A stretch of 64,000 nt of DNA from Psychrobacter sp. I-STPA6b (GTDB taxonomy: Bacteria > Pseudomonadota > Gammaproteobacteria > Pseudomonadales > Moraxellaceae), in the NCBI RefSeq assembly GCF_020662265.1, contig NZ_VEWM01000057.1, positions 186,001-250,000 on the forward strand, in the 5' to 3' direction. The notes under the pieces were generated by a model that was given only the letters and a program-made list of their open reading frames with translations, did not search any database and was not told the origin of the DNA. Numbering within the stretch: position 1 is the first letter of the stretch; the number at the start of each line of letters is the position of its first letter. This document shows, piece after piece, positions 28,297 to 37,952 of this stretch. Made by a program: the position numbers and the translations under genes.

Positions 28297-30000
28297 TTAT
28301 AGTAAAATACGACGTGGATCTGCCAGCAATGTTGCCAGATAACGTGTAAACACAGCAGCATCTGCGCCATTAATCACACGGTGGTCATACGACAATGATA
28401 ATGGCAACATCAAACGAGGCTCAAAGCTTTGCTTATCTGCATTCCAGCGAGGTTGCATCGTTGCTTCTGAGATACCCAAGATACCCACCTGAGGCCAGTT
28501 AACCAGTGGTGTAAAGTATGTACCACCCAAATTGCCTTGGCTTGAGATAGTAAAGCTTGCTCCTTGCAAATCTTTTGCACCCAACTTTTTATCACGTGCT
28601 TTAGCGGCCAACTCACCAATCTCGATAGCAATCTGTTTAATACCTTTGCTTTGTGCATCTTTGATGACTGGAACAATTAAACCATCATCGGTCGCAACAG
28701 CAATACCCATATTAACTGTCTTACGAACAATCAACTGTGTATTATCATCGCTTAAATGACTATTAAACTTAGGATGTTGCATCAACGCATAAGCTGTCGC
28801 CTTGACAATAAATGCCAAAATCGTCAGACCAATACCTTGCTTCTTAAAGTCACCTTTTAGCTCACCACGCAGTTTTTCTGTCTCAGTAATATCAGACAAA
28901 TCAAACTGGGTTACTTGTGGTAAGTAAGTGTTATAGTTAAGCTGTGGAATAGAGACTTTCTGTAGACGGCTCAGGTCTTGAGTCTCTATCTCACCCCAGA
29001 TATCTGTCTTACTCATATCTGGCAAGTTTGGCAAACCACTATATCCTGTCACATTACCAGCAGAAGCCACTGGTTGAGCAGAAGCACTATTACTCATCTG
29101 TGCTTTCACATAAGCAAACACATCCTCTTTGATGATACGCTGATTCACTGCTGAGCCAGAGACTTGAGTAATATCCACTCCCAACTGCCGAGCCAACTTA
29201 CGTACTGCTGGTCCAGCATACACTTCTGTCAGCTTCTCATTAACTTGTGCTTCTGTCAGTTTTTGTATAGGTGCTGATGCTTGACTTGCTGAAGTAGGCG
29301 CAGCTTTGGTTGGTGCTGGCTTGCTACTTTCTGGCTCAGCCTTAGCAGCAGGTTTTTCCACAGGCGTTTGCTCTGGTGCCGGCGCAGTAGATGCACTACC
29401 TGAACTACCAACAATAACAATAAAGTCCTGACCGTTGGTTACTGTATCACCAGCTTGTACCAGTATTTTTTCTACCTTACCAGTTGCAGGTGCAGGTACT
29501 TCAACAGAAGCCTTATCAGATTCTATTAATAAAATAGACTGCTCAGCTTCCACCTCATCACCAACATTCACCATCACTTCAGCAACTTGTGCCTCATCAA
29601 CACCGATGTCAGGCAGTCCATAAGTCTGTGCAGATGCTTCTGCTGGGGCTGTTGGCTGTTGCTCTGTCTCTACTGGTGCATCGCTTTCTTGAGACTGCTC
29701 TGCACTTTCTGCCTGAGTATCTGCATTCGTTTTTGTCTCAGCATTTTCTGTTGATGCCTCTTGTTCAGCTCCAGCATTGGCACTGATTTCAATCAGTGCG
29801 CTGCCTTCACTCACTTGATCACCCACATTAACCAAGATTTTTGTCACTTTACCTGCAGCCGATGCAGGCACTTCAACAGAAGCTTTATCAGACTCTAGTA
29901 GTACGATATTGTCATCTTCAGTAATGACATCACCAACACTGACCATAATCTCACTGACTTCTGCACTATCCACACCCAAGTCTGGGGCTAAAATTTCCAT
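28297..30000 (-). CDS. aceF: Pyruvate dehydrogenase E2, dihydrolipoyl acetyltransferase
   Basis: Core of the pyruvate dehydrogenase complex, transferring acetyl groups to CoA. Two lipoyl domains are present, with modified lysines Lys39 and Lys163 in ESDKAS motifs. They are joined by Ala/Pro/Thr/Ser-rich linkers. The peripheral-subunit-binding domain is around residues 265-300 (AGPAVRKLARQLGVD). The catalytic domain ends with SYDHRVINGADAAVFTRYL, with active-site His540. At 567 residues it has two lipoyl domains rather than E. coli's three. It follows aceE by 63 bases; lpd is not in the window. Confidence 0.97.
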   Translation of the reverse strand: MEILAPDLGVDSAEVSEIMVSVGDVITEDDNIVLLESDKASVEVPASAAGKVTKILVNVGDQVSEGSALIEISANAGAEQEASTENAETKTNADTQAESAEQSQESDAPVETEQQPTAPAEASAQTYGLPDIGVDEAQVAEVMVNVGDEVEAEQSILLIESDKASVEVPAPATGKVEKILVQAGDTVTNGQDFIVIVGSSGSASTAPAPEQTPVEKPAAKAEPESSKPAPTKAAPTSASQASAPIQKLTEAQVNEKLTEVYAGPAVRKLARQLGVDITQVSGSAVNQRIIKEDVFAYVKAQMSNSASAQPVASAGNVTGYSGLPNLPDMSKTDIWGEIETQDLSRLQKVSIPQLNYNTYLPQVTQFDLSDITETEKLRGELKGDFKKQGIGLTILAFIVKATAYALMQHPKFNSHLSDDNTQLIVRKTVNMGIAVATDDGLIVPVIKDAQSKGIKQIAIEIGELAAKARDKKLGAKDLQGASFTISSQGNLGGTYFTPLVNWPQVGILGISEATMQPRWNADKQSFEPRLMLPLSLSYDHRVINGADAAVFTRYLATLLADPRRILL

Positions 30001-30063
30001 TATGCTATTCCTTATTCTGTACTATTTGATGTCTGCATTAATACAATTGCGATTATGTTGTCG

Positions 30064-32838
30064 TTATTTTGCGACATCATCCTGACCTTCATTAACAATC
30101 TCATCATCTTCTTCGATAAGCTCAGGAACTGGATTCGGATTCACATTATCTGGTGCTGGGGCATCTGGGAAGTGATCATAATGAGGCTGTGGTTGCCATG
30201 CTGGTGGCTGATCAACGTCTATCTCAAAGCTAGAGATAGCATCTTTCACTAAGCGCATCTCCACTTCACCTTCATCTGCCAGTTGTTTTAATGTGGCCAC
30301 AACAATATGTGCAGCATCAACATTAAAGAAGCTACGCAACTGCTCACGGCTATCAGAGCGACCAAAGCCGTCTGTACCTAGTGTGGTATAAGGTCTGCTA
30401 TCTGGCAACCATGCACGAATCTGCTCTGAATAGTTGCGCATATAGTCCGTTGCAGCAACTACGATACCTTCATGTGGTGCAAGCATTTCTGTAACCCAAG
30501 GTGTTTTCTCTTCTTCCATTGGGTGCAAACGATTATAGTCATCACACGCCATACCATCACGTGTCAACTCATTAAAGCTGGTCACACTCCATACATTGGC
30601 AGAGATATTAAACTCTTCTTTTAATATCTTCGCTGCTTTTTGTACCTCACGCAAGATAACACCAGAGCCTAACAACTGTACCTGAGTTGAACCATTATCT
30701 TCTAACAAGTACATACCACGTTTGATACCCTCTTCAACACCCTCAGGCATCTCAGGATGCTCGTAGTTTTCATTCATCAGCGTGATATAGTAATAGACAC
30801 GCTCACCTTCACCATACATACGGCGTAGACCATCATGCATGATTACGGCTAGCTCATAGCCATAACAAGGGTCATAGCTGACACAGTTTGGCACAGTGCC
30901 AAATAATATCTGTGAATGTCCATCTTGGTGTTGCAAACCTTCACCATTTAACGTTGTGCGTCCTGCCGTTGCACCAAGCAAGAAGCCCTGAGCCTGACAA
31001 TCACCTGCCGCCCACGCCAAATCACCAATGCGTTGGAAGCCAAACATCGAATAGTAAATATATAAAGGAATCATTGGTAGAGCATTGACTGAATAGCTAG
31101 TTGCCAACGCAATCCACGCACTCATTGCCCCTGCCTCATTGATACCTTCTTCTAGCATATGCCCATCTTTGGCTTCTTTATAGCCCATCAGTGCATCATT
31201 ATCTTCTGGTGTATAGGTCTGACCAGCCGCCGAATAAATACCTAACTGACGGAACATACCTTCCAAACCAAACGTTCGTGCTTCATCAGGTACAATCGGT
31301 ACAACACGATCTTGAATGTCTTTATTTTTCAACATCGCAGACAAGATACGCACAAACACCATTGTTGTTGACTGCTCTTTACCCTTACTACCTTGTAGTA
31401 TGCGATCAAACAGCGATAACTCAGGAATATTAAGTGCAATATGACCACTACGACGATTCGGTAAATGTCCACCTAAAGACTCACGACGACCTTTCAAATA
31501 CTTAATCTCAGCCGAGTCTTCTTCAGGACGGTAGAAAGGTAGAGTTTCAAGCTGCTCATCAGTAAATGGCAAATCAAAACGATCACGGAAATATACCAAT
31601 CCAGCCTGATCTAACTTTTTGATTTGGTGTGCCTTGTTTACAGCCTGTGCCTGATTTGACAAACCATAACCTTTTACTGTTTTTGCCAAAATAACAGTTG
31701 GCTGACCCTTCGTTTTCATTGCTTCGCTAAAAGCAGCATACACCTTAACAGGATCATGACCACCACGATTTAGACGGGTAATATCTTCATCAGTCAGGCT
31801 ATCTGCCATCTCTTTTAACTCAGGATACTTCCCAAAAAACTGCTCACGAACAAACTGAGGATCACGCGCCTCATATAGCTGATACTCACCATCAACCACT
31901 TCTTCCATACGATACTTCAACGCACCGCTATCATCACTGGCTAATAAAGGATCCCAACGTCCACCCCAAATTACCTTAATCACACGCCAGCCAGCACCAC
32001 GGAATACAGACTCAAGCTCTTGGATAATCTTACCATTACCACGTACTGGACCATCCAAGCGTTGCAAATTACAGTTAATTACCCAGATTAAGTTTTCTAA
32101 ACGCTCACGACCTGCCAGTGAAATAGCACCCAAACTTTCTGGCTCATCCGTCTCACCATCACCCAAGAATGCCCAAATCTTACGTCCTTCATCCTCAAGC
32201 AGACCACGATTAACCATATAGTTCTGTACGTGTGCCTGATAGATCGACATAATAGGACCTAGCCCCATAGACACTGTTGGGAACTGCCAATAATCTGGCA
32301 TCAAATATGGATGCGGGTAGCTTGATAGCCCTTTACCACCGACTTCACGGCGAAAGTTCTCTAACTGCTCCTCATCTAAACGACCCTCGAGGAAAGAGCG
32401 CGCATAAATACCGGGTGCAGAATGTCCTTGGTAATAAATCATATCACCACCAAAGTGGTCACTGGCTGCACGGAAAAAATGGTTAAATCCAGTCTCATAC
32501 AATGTCGCACTAGAAGCAAACGTTGCCAAATGCCCGCCCAAATCATCATCATTCTTATTAGCACGCATCACCATTGCCAATGCGTTATAGCGGATAAGCG
32601 CCCGTATTTTGCGCTCCATATGTAAATCGCCAGGATAAGCTGGCTCATCTTCTACTGGAATAGTATTAATATATGCCGTATCCAGACGATTAAAAGGCAG
32701 ACCTTCTTGTACCGCCATATTATAAAGGGCTTTTAACAAAAACTGAGCGCGATCCTTATCAGCATGCTTGATGACTGACTCGAAGGCATCTAGCCATTCT
32801 TGCGTCTCAGTATTGTCATTATCCTTATAGTAGTTCAT
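30064..32838 (-). CDS. aceE: Pyruvate dehydrogenase E1 component (homodimeric type)
   Basis: Thiamine-diphosphate enzyme decarboxylating pyruvate. The 924-residue single-chain E1 has FFRAASDHFGGDMIYYQGHS, FLGDGETDEPESLGAI (metal/ThDP motif) and NLIWVINCNLQRLDGPVRG. GINEAGAMSAWIALATSYS follows, then LGATAGRTTLNGEGLQHQDG and LGTDGFGRSDSREQLR. Length is typical for this family (about 890-930), with an extended C-terminal tail. It is the first gene of aceE-aceF. The pdhR regulator is not adjacent, unlike in E. coli. Confidence 0.97.
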   Translation of the reverse strand: MNYYKDNDNTETQEWLDAFESVIKHADKDRAQFLLKALYNMAVQEGLPFNRLDTAYINTIPVEDEPAYPGDLHMERKIRALIRYNALAMVMRANKNDDDLGGHLATFASSATLYETGFNHFFRAASDHFGGDMIYYQGHSAPGIYARSFLEGRLDEEQLENFRREVGGKGLSSYPHPYLMPDYWQFPTVSMGLGPIMSIYQAHVQNYMVNRGLLEDEGRKIWAFLGDGETDEPESLGAISLAGRERLENLIWVINCNLQRLDGPVRGNGKIIQELESVFRGAGWRVIKVIWGGRWDPLLASDDSGALKYRMEEVVDGEYQLYEARDPQFVREQFFGKYPELKEMADSLTDEDITRLNRGGHDPVKVYAAFSEAMKTKGQPTVILAKTVKGYGLSNQAQAVNKAHQIKKLDQAGLVYFRDRFDLPFTDEQLETLPFYRPEEDSAEIKYLKGRRESLGGHLPNRRSGHIALNIPELSLFDRILQGSKGKEQSTTMVFVRILSAMLKNKDIQDRVVPIVPDEARTFGLEGMFRQLGIYSAAGQTYTPEDNDALMGYKEAKDGHMLEEGINEAGAMSAWIALATSYSVNALPMIPLYIYYSMFGFQRIGDLAWAAGDCQAQGFLLGATAGRTTLNGEGLQHQDGHSQILFGTVPNCVSYDPCYGYELAVIMHDGLRRMYGEGERVYYYITLMNENYEHPEMPEGVEEGIKRGMYLLEDNGSTQVQLLGSGVILREVQKAAKILKEEFNISANVWSVTSFNELTRDGMACDDYNRLHPMEEEKTPWVTEMLAPHEGIVVAATDYMRNYSEQIRAWLPDSRPYTTLGTDGFGRSDSREQLRSFFNVDAAHIVVATLKQLADEGEVEMRLVKDAISSFEIDVDQPPAWQPQPHYDHFPDAPAPDNVNPNPVPELIEEDDEIVNEGQDDVAK

Positions 32839-32945
32839 CGCGAATCCTTTAATATCAAAAAAGTAAAGTGGAAGCCAATTATTCAGGGTATGCTTTACAC
32901 ATTCCCAAGCACTTGAGTATGCTTTATATACTCATACTACTGCCT

Positions 32946-32951
32946 ATTATA
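32946..32951 (-). promoter_or_regulatory. Candidate -10 box for aceE
   Basis: Read on the minus strand this is TATAAT, about 108 bases before the aceE start. The matching -35 is weak (AACAAA at 17 bases). Confidence 0.3.
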
Positions 32952-33048
32952 GAAGGTTCTTGACCATTTTGTTATCAATCATTAAAAATGACCAACCTAT
33001 AGCTATTTAGTAAATAAATAGCTACTATACGCAGCGACAAACATCCAT

Positions 33049-33090
33049 AAAATAGTGACATAGTAAAATAGCAACATAGTGATAGTGACC
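33049..33090. repeat. Tandem 16-base repeat with a partial third copy
   Basis: AAAATAGTGACATAGT (33049-33064) is directly followed by AAAATAGCAACATAGT (33065-33080), differing at two bases. GATAGTGACC then continues the pattern. Such arrays can bind a regulator along one DNA face (period 16). Confidence 0.55.
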
Positions 33091-33386
33091 AGACAGTCCC
33101 CCCATAAATGAAGTATAACTGGTATAAAATCATACATATTTGTACAATTACCTAATGTTACATTCAATTCTTCTTAAAAAAACACTTTTAACCACTCATA
33201 CACTATTTAACACATCCCGTATACAATTCTCTTAATAAGTACTTAGAGCTTGGTTACAATGAATCCATATTACTCTAAATATTTTTTGCCTTTGCTCAAC
33301 TCTTAGTCTGTACCAGCATAATAACAGTGCTCAGACACACACAAAGGCAGCACATATTTTATCATTATCAAGCTAGGAAGACCTGC

Positions 33387-36221
33387 ATGAAACTGCTATA
33401 TAGTCTACTGACACCTACAGATCGTAAAGCCCAAACCACACAGCGTCTCCAGATGCCACAAGGTATGGAGTCGCATGGTATGTATGACTCGGCAGATGTT
33501 CATCTACCAGTCATCAAAACTAATACAAAAAATAGCAAACGTTACCTGCATATCGCAATTGCCATGTTGATGGGTACAGTCAGTATGGGGGCGATGGCAA
33601 TAGATGATCCATTAGCAGGAAAATATGCAGGGTGGTCAGGACAACCTACATATACAACGACTATCACTGATGGTAGTGAAAGCACACAATTAACCGGAAA
33701 ACTGACATCACCTAGCGGACAGTTTAATAGTCCTCCTATTATTAATAATCCATCAAACTCCAGCGCTCAAGGTACGAATTATTTTGTACTAACCCAAGAT
33801 GCAGACAATCGAAATGTTAAAAGCACCTTAACTTTTACTAGTACAAAACTTTTAAGTGACTTAACACTAACACTCTATGATATTGATGCTGCCACATATT
33901 GGGATGAAGTAACTATTTATGGTCATAACTCTAAGTCTAATAATCCTAACCAGAAAATTGCTCCAATTGAAGCCCCAGACTTGTTTTCAAACTCTAAAGT
34001 TGAAGCTGTCCTAAAAACCTCAGGGCAATCATCGTGGTTAATATTACGACTCCCTGCTACAAATAAAAAAAATACACCTCGTTCTCCTATCTCACATTAT
34101 ACATCCTCAGAATTTGCAAAAGCAGTTACTTTTAGCAGTTCTGTAGACACAATTGTTATTGAATATGGTAATTATACTTTTTCACAACCTAATCCAAATT
34201 ATACTGAATATTCAAATCCTCAATATCAGTCATTAGGTATAAGATTTGATACAGTAGATATTGGAGGAAGTACATATGTTCCTACAGTTCCTCTTAAACA
34301 ACCTATTAAATGTCCTGATGACTGGAAGCCGGCTATATCAGATACGTTTGCTTCAGAAGATTATCACAACTTACTTGATGCATTAGGAGAAACTCCCTTT
34401 AATGGCAAAACCACACCATACATTTATATTAATGGTATCAATGATGAAAGTTATCTAGATGCCAGAATGAAAACTACATTTGCTAACATAGTACAACAAA
34501 CAAGTGGTGCTATAAGGGTGTTAGAACGGCAGGCTCCTTTGGGAGGAAGAGTGCAAACATATGTAGAACAGAACCAAACTGTTGCTAACAGCCAAGGTTA
34601 CAGTATTATTGAATATGAATTTAAAAATAAATTTGATAATAATCCCCAAGAGGTGCGCAACCTTACTCTAAGTATATATGACATTGATTATAATTCTAAA
34701 GGTTACAGTGATAAAGTAACTATTACTGGATTTACTAATGATGGTATCCCTGTCAAACCAATAAGAAAATCTATAGGAACAGATGTTGTTGAAGATTCTA
34801 TTTCTAACTCCTATTATGGCAATCAGGAGTCTGGTAATAATATTTGTCGTTCACAACCATTTGATTCTAGATGCTATGTAACTGTGAAATTTGAATCACC
34901 TATTGTAAAATATCAAATTAAATATAATAACAAAGAAAGTTTCTCCTCTTATATATCACAAGAAATCTTCTCAACCTTAGATGGCTACTGCTATCAACCA
35001 CAACCACGTTTAGTGTACTCTAAAGACCTGAGTGCTAACCGCATCCATGATACTGATCAGTTTACAGTTCAAGTTTTAGCAGATAATAGTAATATAACAT
35101 TCCCTACTAACACTACTACTGAAGGTACTGGTAACACTATCGATGCGGGGACAGGTACAACAGGAACATTTAAAGTTAACCCAACCAAAACCTATACTTT
35201 AACTGAAGCTGCATCTGGTACTACTGACCTATCCAACTATCAAGCAACCTATAAATGTGCCAATGCCAATGGAAGCGAGATAGAATCAACCAACCCTTTA
35301 AATCCGAAAGCATTCAAAATGACCTATGGTCAAGAGTGGACATGTACTGTTACCAACGCTCCTAAAAAATACGTCTTTGAAGGCACAGTGTTCAATGACA
35401 ATGGTGGTATCAGTGATAGCAAGGCTAGCCCTACAGCATTAGGTGGTGTTTATGACAATGATAAGTACTTCAATGGTCAACTAGATGAAGGTGAAAAGGG
35501 TATTTATGAAACTGGCCTCAAAGTTTCTTTAACAGACTGCAATAATCATATTATTGACACTGCTGATGTATCAAGTAGTGGTGACAATATTGGTAAATAT
35601 ACTATCAGTATTCCCAAAAGTGAACTCAATGGTGCAACTTCGGTATGTCTTGTTGAGCATACTGGGGATGATCTAAGTGAAAACTTGCAAACATATAGCA
35701 TAGATACTTCACCCAATAAGCTCCCTATTACTCTAGACTCAGAGCAACTAGAATACCCAAATCAGAATTTTGGTAATGTAACCGAAGAAAATACTGCCCT
35801 TGTATTAGTCAAGCGTCAATATTTCCATGATTGTAAAAAAACTATCTCTGATATTCAGAATGCAGAAATAGATCCCAGTGGTGGACCAACAGCTGGTTTT
35901 AGTAAAGATACAATTACCGATGACCAAGGAGGAACGGGTAGTATTGGTATCAAACAATGTATCGCCTATCGTATTGATGCATATAACAGAGGTTTTGTAG
36001 AGTTATCTCAAGTTATTATCAAAGATACACTGCCAGAGAGATCTATCCTAACGACACCTCTGCCTAACAGTCCTGATGATATAAGCTTTAGTGATAGTTC
36101 GATTGGTGAAAGCGAAAATGGTCAAGTCATTACTAACCCATTTATATTACCTAAACGAACCAACTCAAGTGAATTAAAAAGAAAAGCTATTTTCTTTAAT
36201 ACTAATTTCAATATCAATTAA
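33387..36221 (+). CDS. Large secreted DUF11/SdrD-like surface protein
   Basis: Predicted exported surface protein of 944 residues. The ATG at 33387 (MKLLYSLL) is preferred over 33327 because GGAAG precedes it. The signal peptide is long, with hydrophobic core AIAMLMGTVSMGAMA ending near residue 72. Two related beta-rich repeats follow; each contains an LT-L-x-YDID...D-VTI-x-G pattern (LTLTLYDIDA and LTLSIYDIDY). An Ig-like SpaA/prealbumin-type segment ends in TCTVTNAPK. An SdrD-B-like domain with FEGTVFNDNGG and LDEGEKGIYETGL follows. The C-terminus is a DUF11-like module with Cys816 and Cys858 (KQCIAYRIDAYNRG). The role (adhesin or layer component) is inferred. A terminator follows. Confidence 0.7.
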   Translation: MKLLYSLLTPTDRKAQTTQRLQMPQGMESHGMYDSADVHLPVIKTNTKNSKRYLHIAIAMLMGTVSMGAMAIDDPLAGKYAGWSGQPTYTTTITDGSESTQLTGKLTSPSGQFNSPPIINNPSNSSAQGTNYFVLTQDADNRNVKSTLTFTSTKLLSDLTLTLYDIDAATYWDEVTIYGHNSKSNNPNQKIAPIEAPDLFSNSKVEAVLKTSGQSSWLILRLPATNKKNTPRSPISHYTSSEFAKAVTFSSSVDTIVIEYGNYTFSQPNPNYTEYSNPQYQSLGIRFDTVDIGGSTYVPTVPLKQPIKCPDDWKPAISDTFASEDYHNLLDALGETPFNGKTTPYIYINGINDESYLDARMKTTFANIVQQTSGAIRVLERQAPLGGRVQTYVEQNQTVANSQGYSIIEYEFKNKFDNNPQEVRNLTLSIYDIDYNSKGYSDKVTITGFTNDGIPVKPIRKSIGTDVVEDSISNSYYGNQESGNNICRSQPFDSRCYVTVKFESPIVKYQIKYNNKESFSSYISQEIFSTLDGYCYQPQPRLVYSKDLSANRIHDTDQFTVQVLADNSNITFPTNTTTEGTGNTIDAGTGTTGTFKVNPTKTYTLTEAASGTTDLSNYQATYKCANANGSEIESTNPLNPKAFKMTYGQEWTCTVTNAPKKYVFEGTVFNDNGGISDSKASPTALGGVYDNDKYFNGQLDEGEKGIYETGLKVSLTDCNNHIIDTADVSSSGDNIGKYTISIPKSELNGATSVCLVEHTGDDLSENLQTYSIDTSPNKLPITLDSEQLEYPNQNFGNVTEENTALVLVKRQYFHDCKKTISDIQNAEIDPSGGPTAGFSKDTITDDQGGTGSIGIKQCIAYRIDAYNRGFVELSQVIIKDTLPERSILTTPLPNSPDDISFSDSSIGESENGQVITNPFILPKRTNSSELKRKAIFFNTNFNIN

Positions 36222-36254
36222 GCAATAAAAAACCATAATTCGTTATAAATTTAT

Positions 36255-36287
36255 AAAATAGCCCTCTATAAATAGAGGGCTATTTTT
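36255..36287 (+). terminator. Intrinsic terminator after the 944-residue surface protein
   Basis: AAAATAGCCCTCT and AGAGGGCTATTTT form a 13-bp stem with a T-run. It separates this gene from the following DUF11 operon. Confidence 0.88.
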
Positions 36288-37056
36288 ATCTCAATAACCT
36301 TTTTCTATAAGAAAAAGCTTTCCTCACAGACACATGTCAAAGAAATCTAAAACAGATATACCTCAAAAAGCACAGATAGTACAGTTGTACAGTAAACATA
36401 GTCAACACCACAACTGTTTAATAGTTCTTTGACTATAATTTACCTTGACTATCTTCATTGGATATAACTAGCATTTCATACTCAAAAAAAGTACCTATTA
36501 ACACCTTGTTTCATAGAATTTCTCAGCAAGATAATAACAGTAAATTAAATATAAAATTAAAAAAACTATAATAACATCAAATATCAGCAATATTTCCCAG
36601 TCTCTCAATTTTATTATTAAGTTTATTTTTTGACAAACGGTATAAATATCAAGACAAAAAGCATAAATGGCTTATTCAGATGGACCAATGAACTCATAAC
36701 AACCATTAGCTAGACAGTAAATCTTAATATATCTAAGTTGACAATATCCCTATTTTTTATATGGATATAAAGTCAATACAGTCACTTTTATTCTACTGAC
36801 ACCATGCTAACCTGATCTCAGTTTCCTAAATAGCACCGCCTATATTTTAAGTAAGTAGAAAATCATTATACCATACCTCAACTCATTGATATTAAAAAGA
36901 AAATAATAAAAAATAGTATCGCTAGTCTATAACAACACACTAACTTAAACTACAAATCACCGTAAATAAAGAAAAACTAACACAACATAACACCAAAATT
37001 TATCATCTATTTATCTGACCATATCTGACTATATTTCAGCAACACACTGACAGATT

Positions 37057-37087
37057 TTGACGTAATTAATAAACAAAATTGTATAAT
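37057..37087 (+). promoter_or_regulatory. Candidate promoter for the DUF11 operon
   Basis: TTGACG (37057-37062) and TATAAT (37082-37087) are separated by 19 bases. The leader to the TTG start would be about 330 bases. The spacer is longer than ideal. Confidence 0.35.
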
Positions 37088-37426
37088 ATCAATAAAAAAG
37101 CAGTAAATTAAAATCAAAAACATATCATAGATATGTAATATTTCTGCATTGTACTGACCATTCATCCCATTTAAATACAAATAAATGGTTTTCGTCCTCT
37201 ATTCCATTCACTCCATCGAAACATGCTTTAAGAGCATCTTCATTATCACTATAATTATTAACATTGATACTTCTATAAGAATAACTCAACTGTTACTAAA
37301 CAGATATGCTACAAAACACAAAACTTATGGAATGTGATATCAATAGTAGGATTGGCTTAATCAACATAGCAGTCAATGCTATCACTGATTCAATATAGCT
37401 CAACTACGACACTCAAGGAGAAAACT

Positions 37427-37891
37427 TTGAAACTATCTCAACTAGCACGTATCGCACTACTGGCAGCCACGACTTTTCTAGCAGGAGGCACTTCAGCATT
37501 CGCTGCCGATGCACTGCAAATGAACCTACAACAGTTTAAAGTCGTTAAAGCCAATGATGGCAAAATAAGCTATGTTCCGGTTACTACTGCCGATGCAGGT
37601 ACTGTTATCCAGTACAAAGCGACCTATAGCAATGTCACAAATACACCGATTAATGACATCACTATCACTGTCCCTGTTCCTGTCGGCATGAGCTTCACAG
37701 GTGAAGCTTACCCTGCCAGTGCACAAGCGACTACTGATGGCACGAATTATGCAGATATGCCTCTGATGCGCCGTGTTAATGGCAAATTAGTAAAAGTACC
37801 CTATTCTGAATACAAGTCTTTGCGCTGGAATATCAAGCTACTTCCAGCCAAAAAATCCGCCGACGTTAGCTTAAATGCAACCGTCAATTAA
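37427..37891 (+). CDS. Small secreted single DUF11-domain protein
   Basis: A 154-residue exported protein. I place the start at TTG 37427 because AAGGAG sits six bases upstream. It gives a clean Sec signal peptide (KLSQLARIALLAATTFLAGG to AFA). The upstream ATG at 37376 lacks a ribosome site and would add a non-signal tail. The mature part is one DUF11/Ig-like domain: VIQYKATYSNVTNTPINDIT, VPVPVGMSFTGE, LRWNIKLLPAKKSADVSLNA. It ends directly at the last strand (ATVN), like the neighbouring larger proteins. It could be a structural subunit or a chaperone-like partner; function unknown. Confidence 0.75.
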   Translation: MKLSQLARIALLAATTFLAGGTSAFAADALQMNLQQFKVVKANDGKISYVPVTTADAGTVIQYKATYSNVTNTPINDITITVPVPVGMSFTGEAYPASAQATTDGTNYADMPLMRRVNGKLVKVPYSEYKSLRWNIKLLPAKKSADVSLNATVN

Positions 37892-37903
37892 ATCAAACCA
37901 CTT

Positions 37904-37947
37904 GGACACAATGTCCTTAATTTTACTACCCGAAGTCTTAGGAGACT
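37904..37947 (+). promoter_or_regulatory. Two small hairpins around the ribosome-binding site of the 620-residue DUF11 gene
   Basis: GGACA-CAA-TGTCC (37904-37916) is followed by a T-rich stretch. AGTCT-TAGG-AGACT (37934-37947) places part of the Shine-Dalgarno AGGAG in its loop and stem. Both lie between the TTG-started gene and the 620-residue gene and could tune translation. Confidence 0.35.
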
Positions 37948-37952
37948 GACAC

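Larger units (their letters stand above)
32839..33386. other. Divergent regulatory gap between aceE and the DUF11 locus
   Basis: This gap of 548 bases contains promoters in both directions but no gene. A tandem 16-base repeat (33049-33080) and a candidate minus-strand -10 (32946-32951) lie within it. A plus-strand CATAAT near 33318 could be the -10 for the 944-residue surface protein, but no good -35 at normal spacing was found. Confidence 0.5.
36222..37426. other. Long A+T-rich non-coding region inside the DUF11 locus
   Basis: More than 1.2 kb has no convincing gene and an extreme A+T composition unlike neighbours. It starts with the terminator of the preceding gene. A candidate promoter (37057-37087) and a second TTGACA at 36738 with a poor -10 lie inside. 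It could hold a long leader, a small RNA or curved regulatory DNA; I cannot identify one. Confidence 0.5.
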
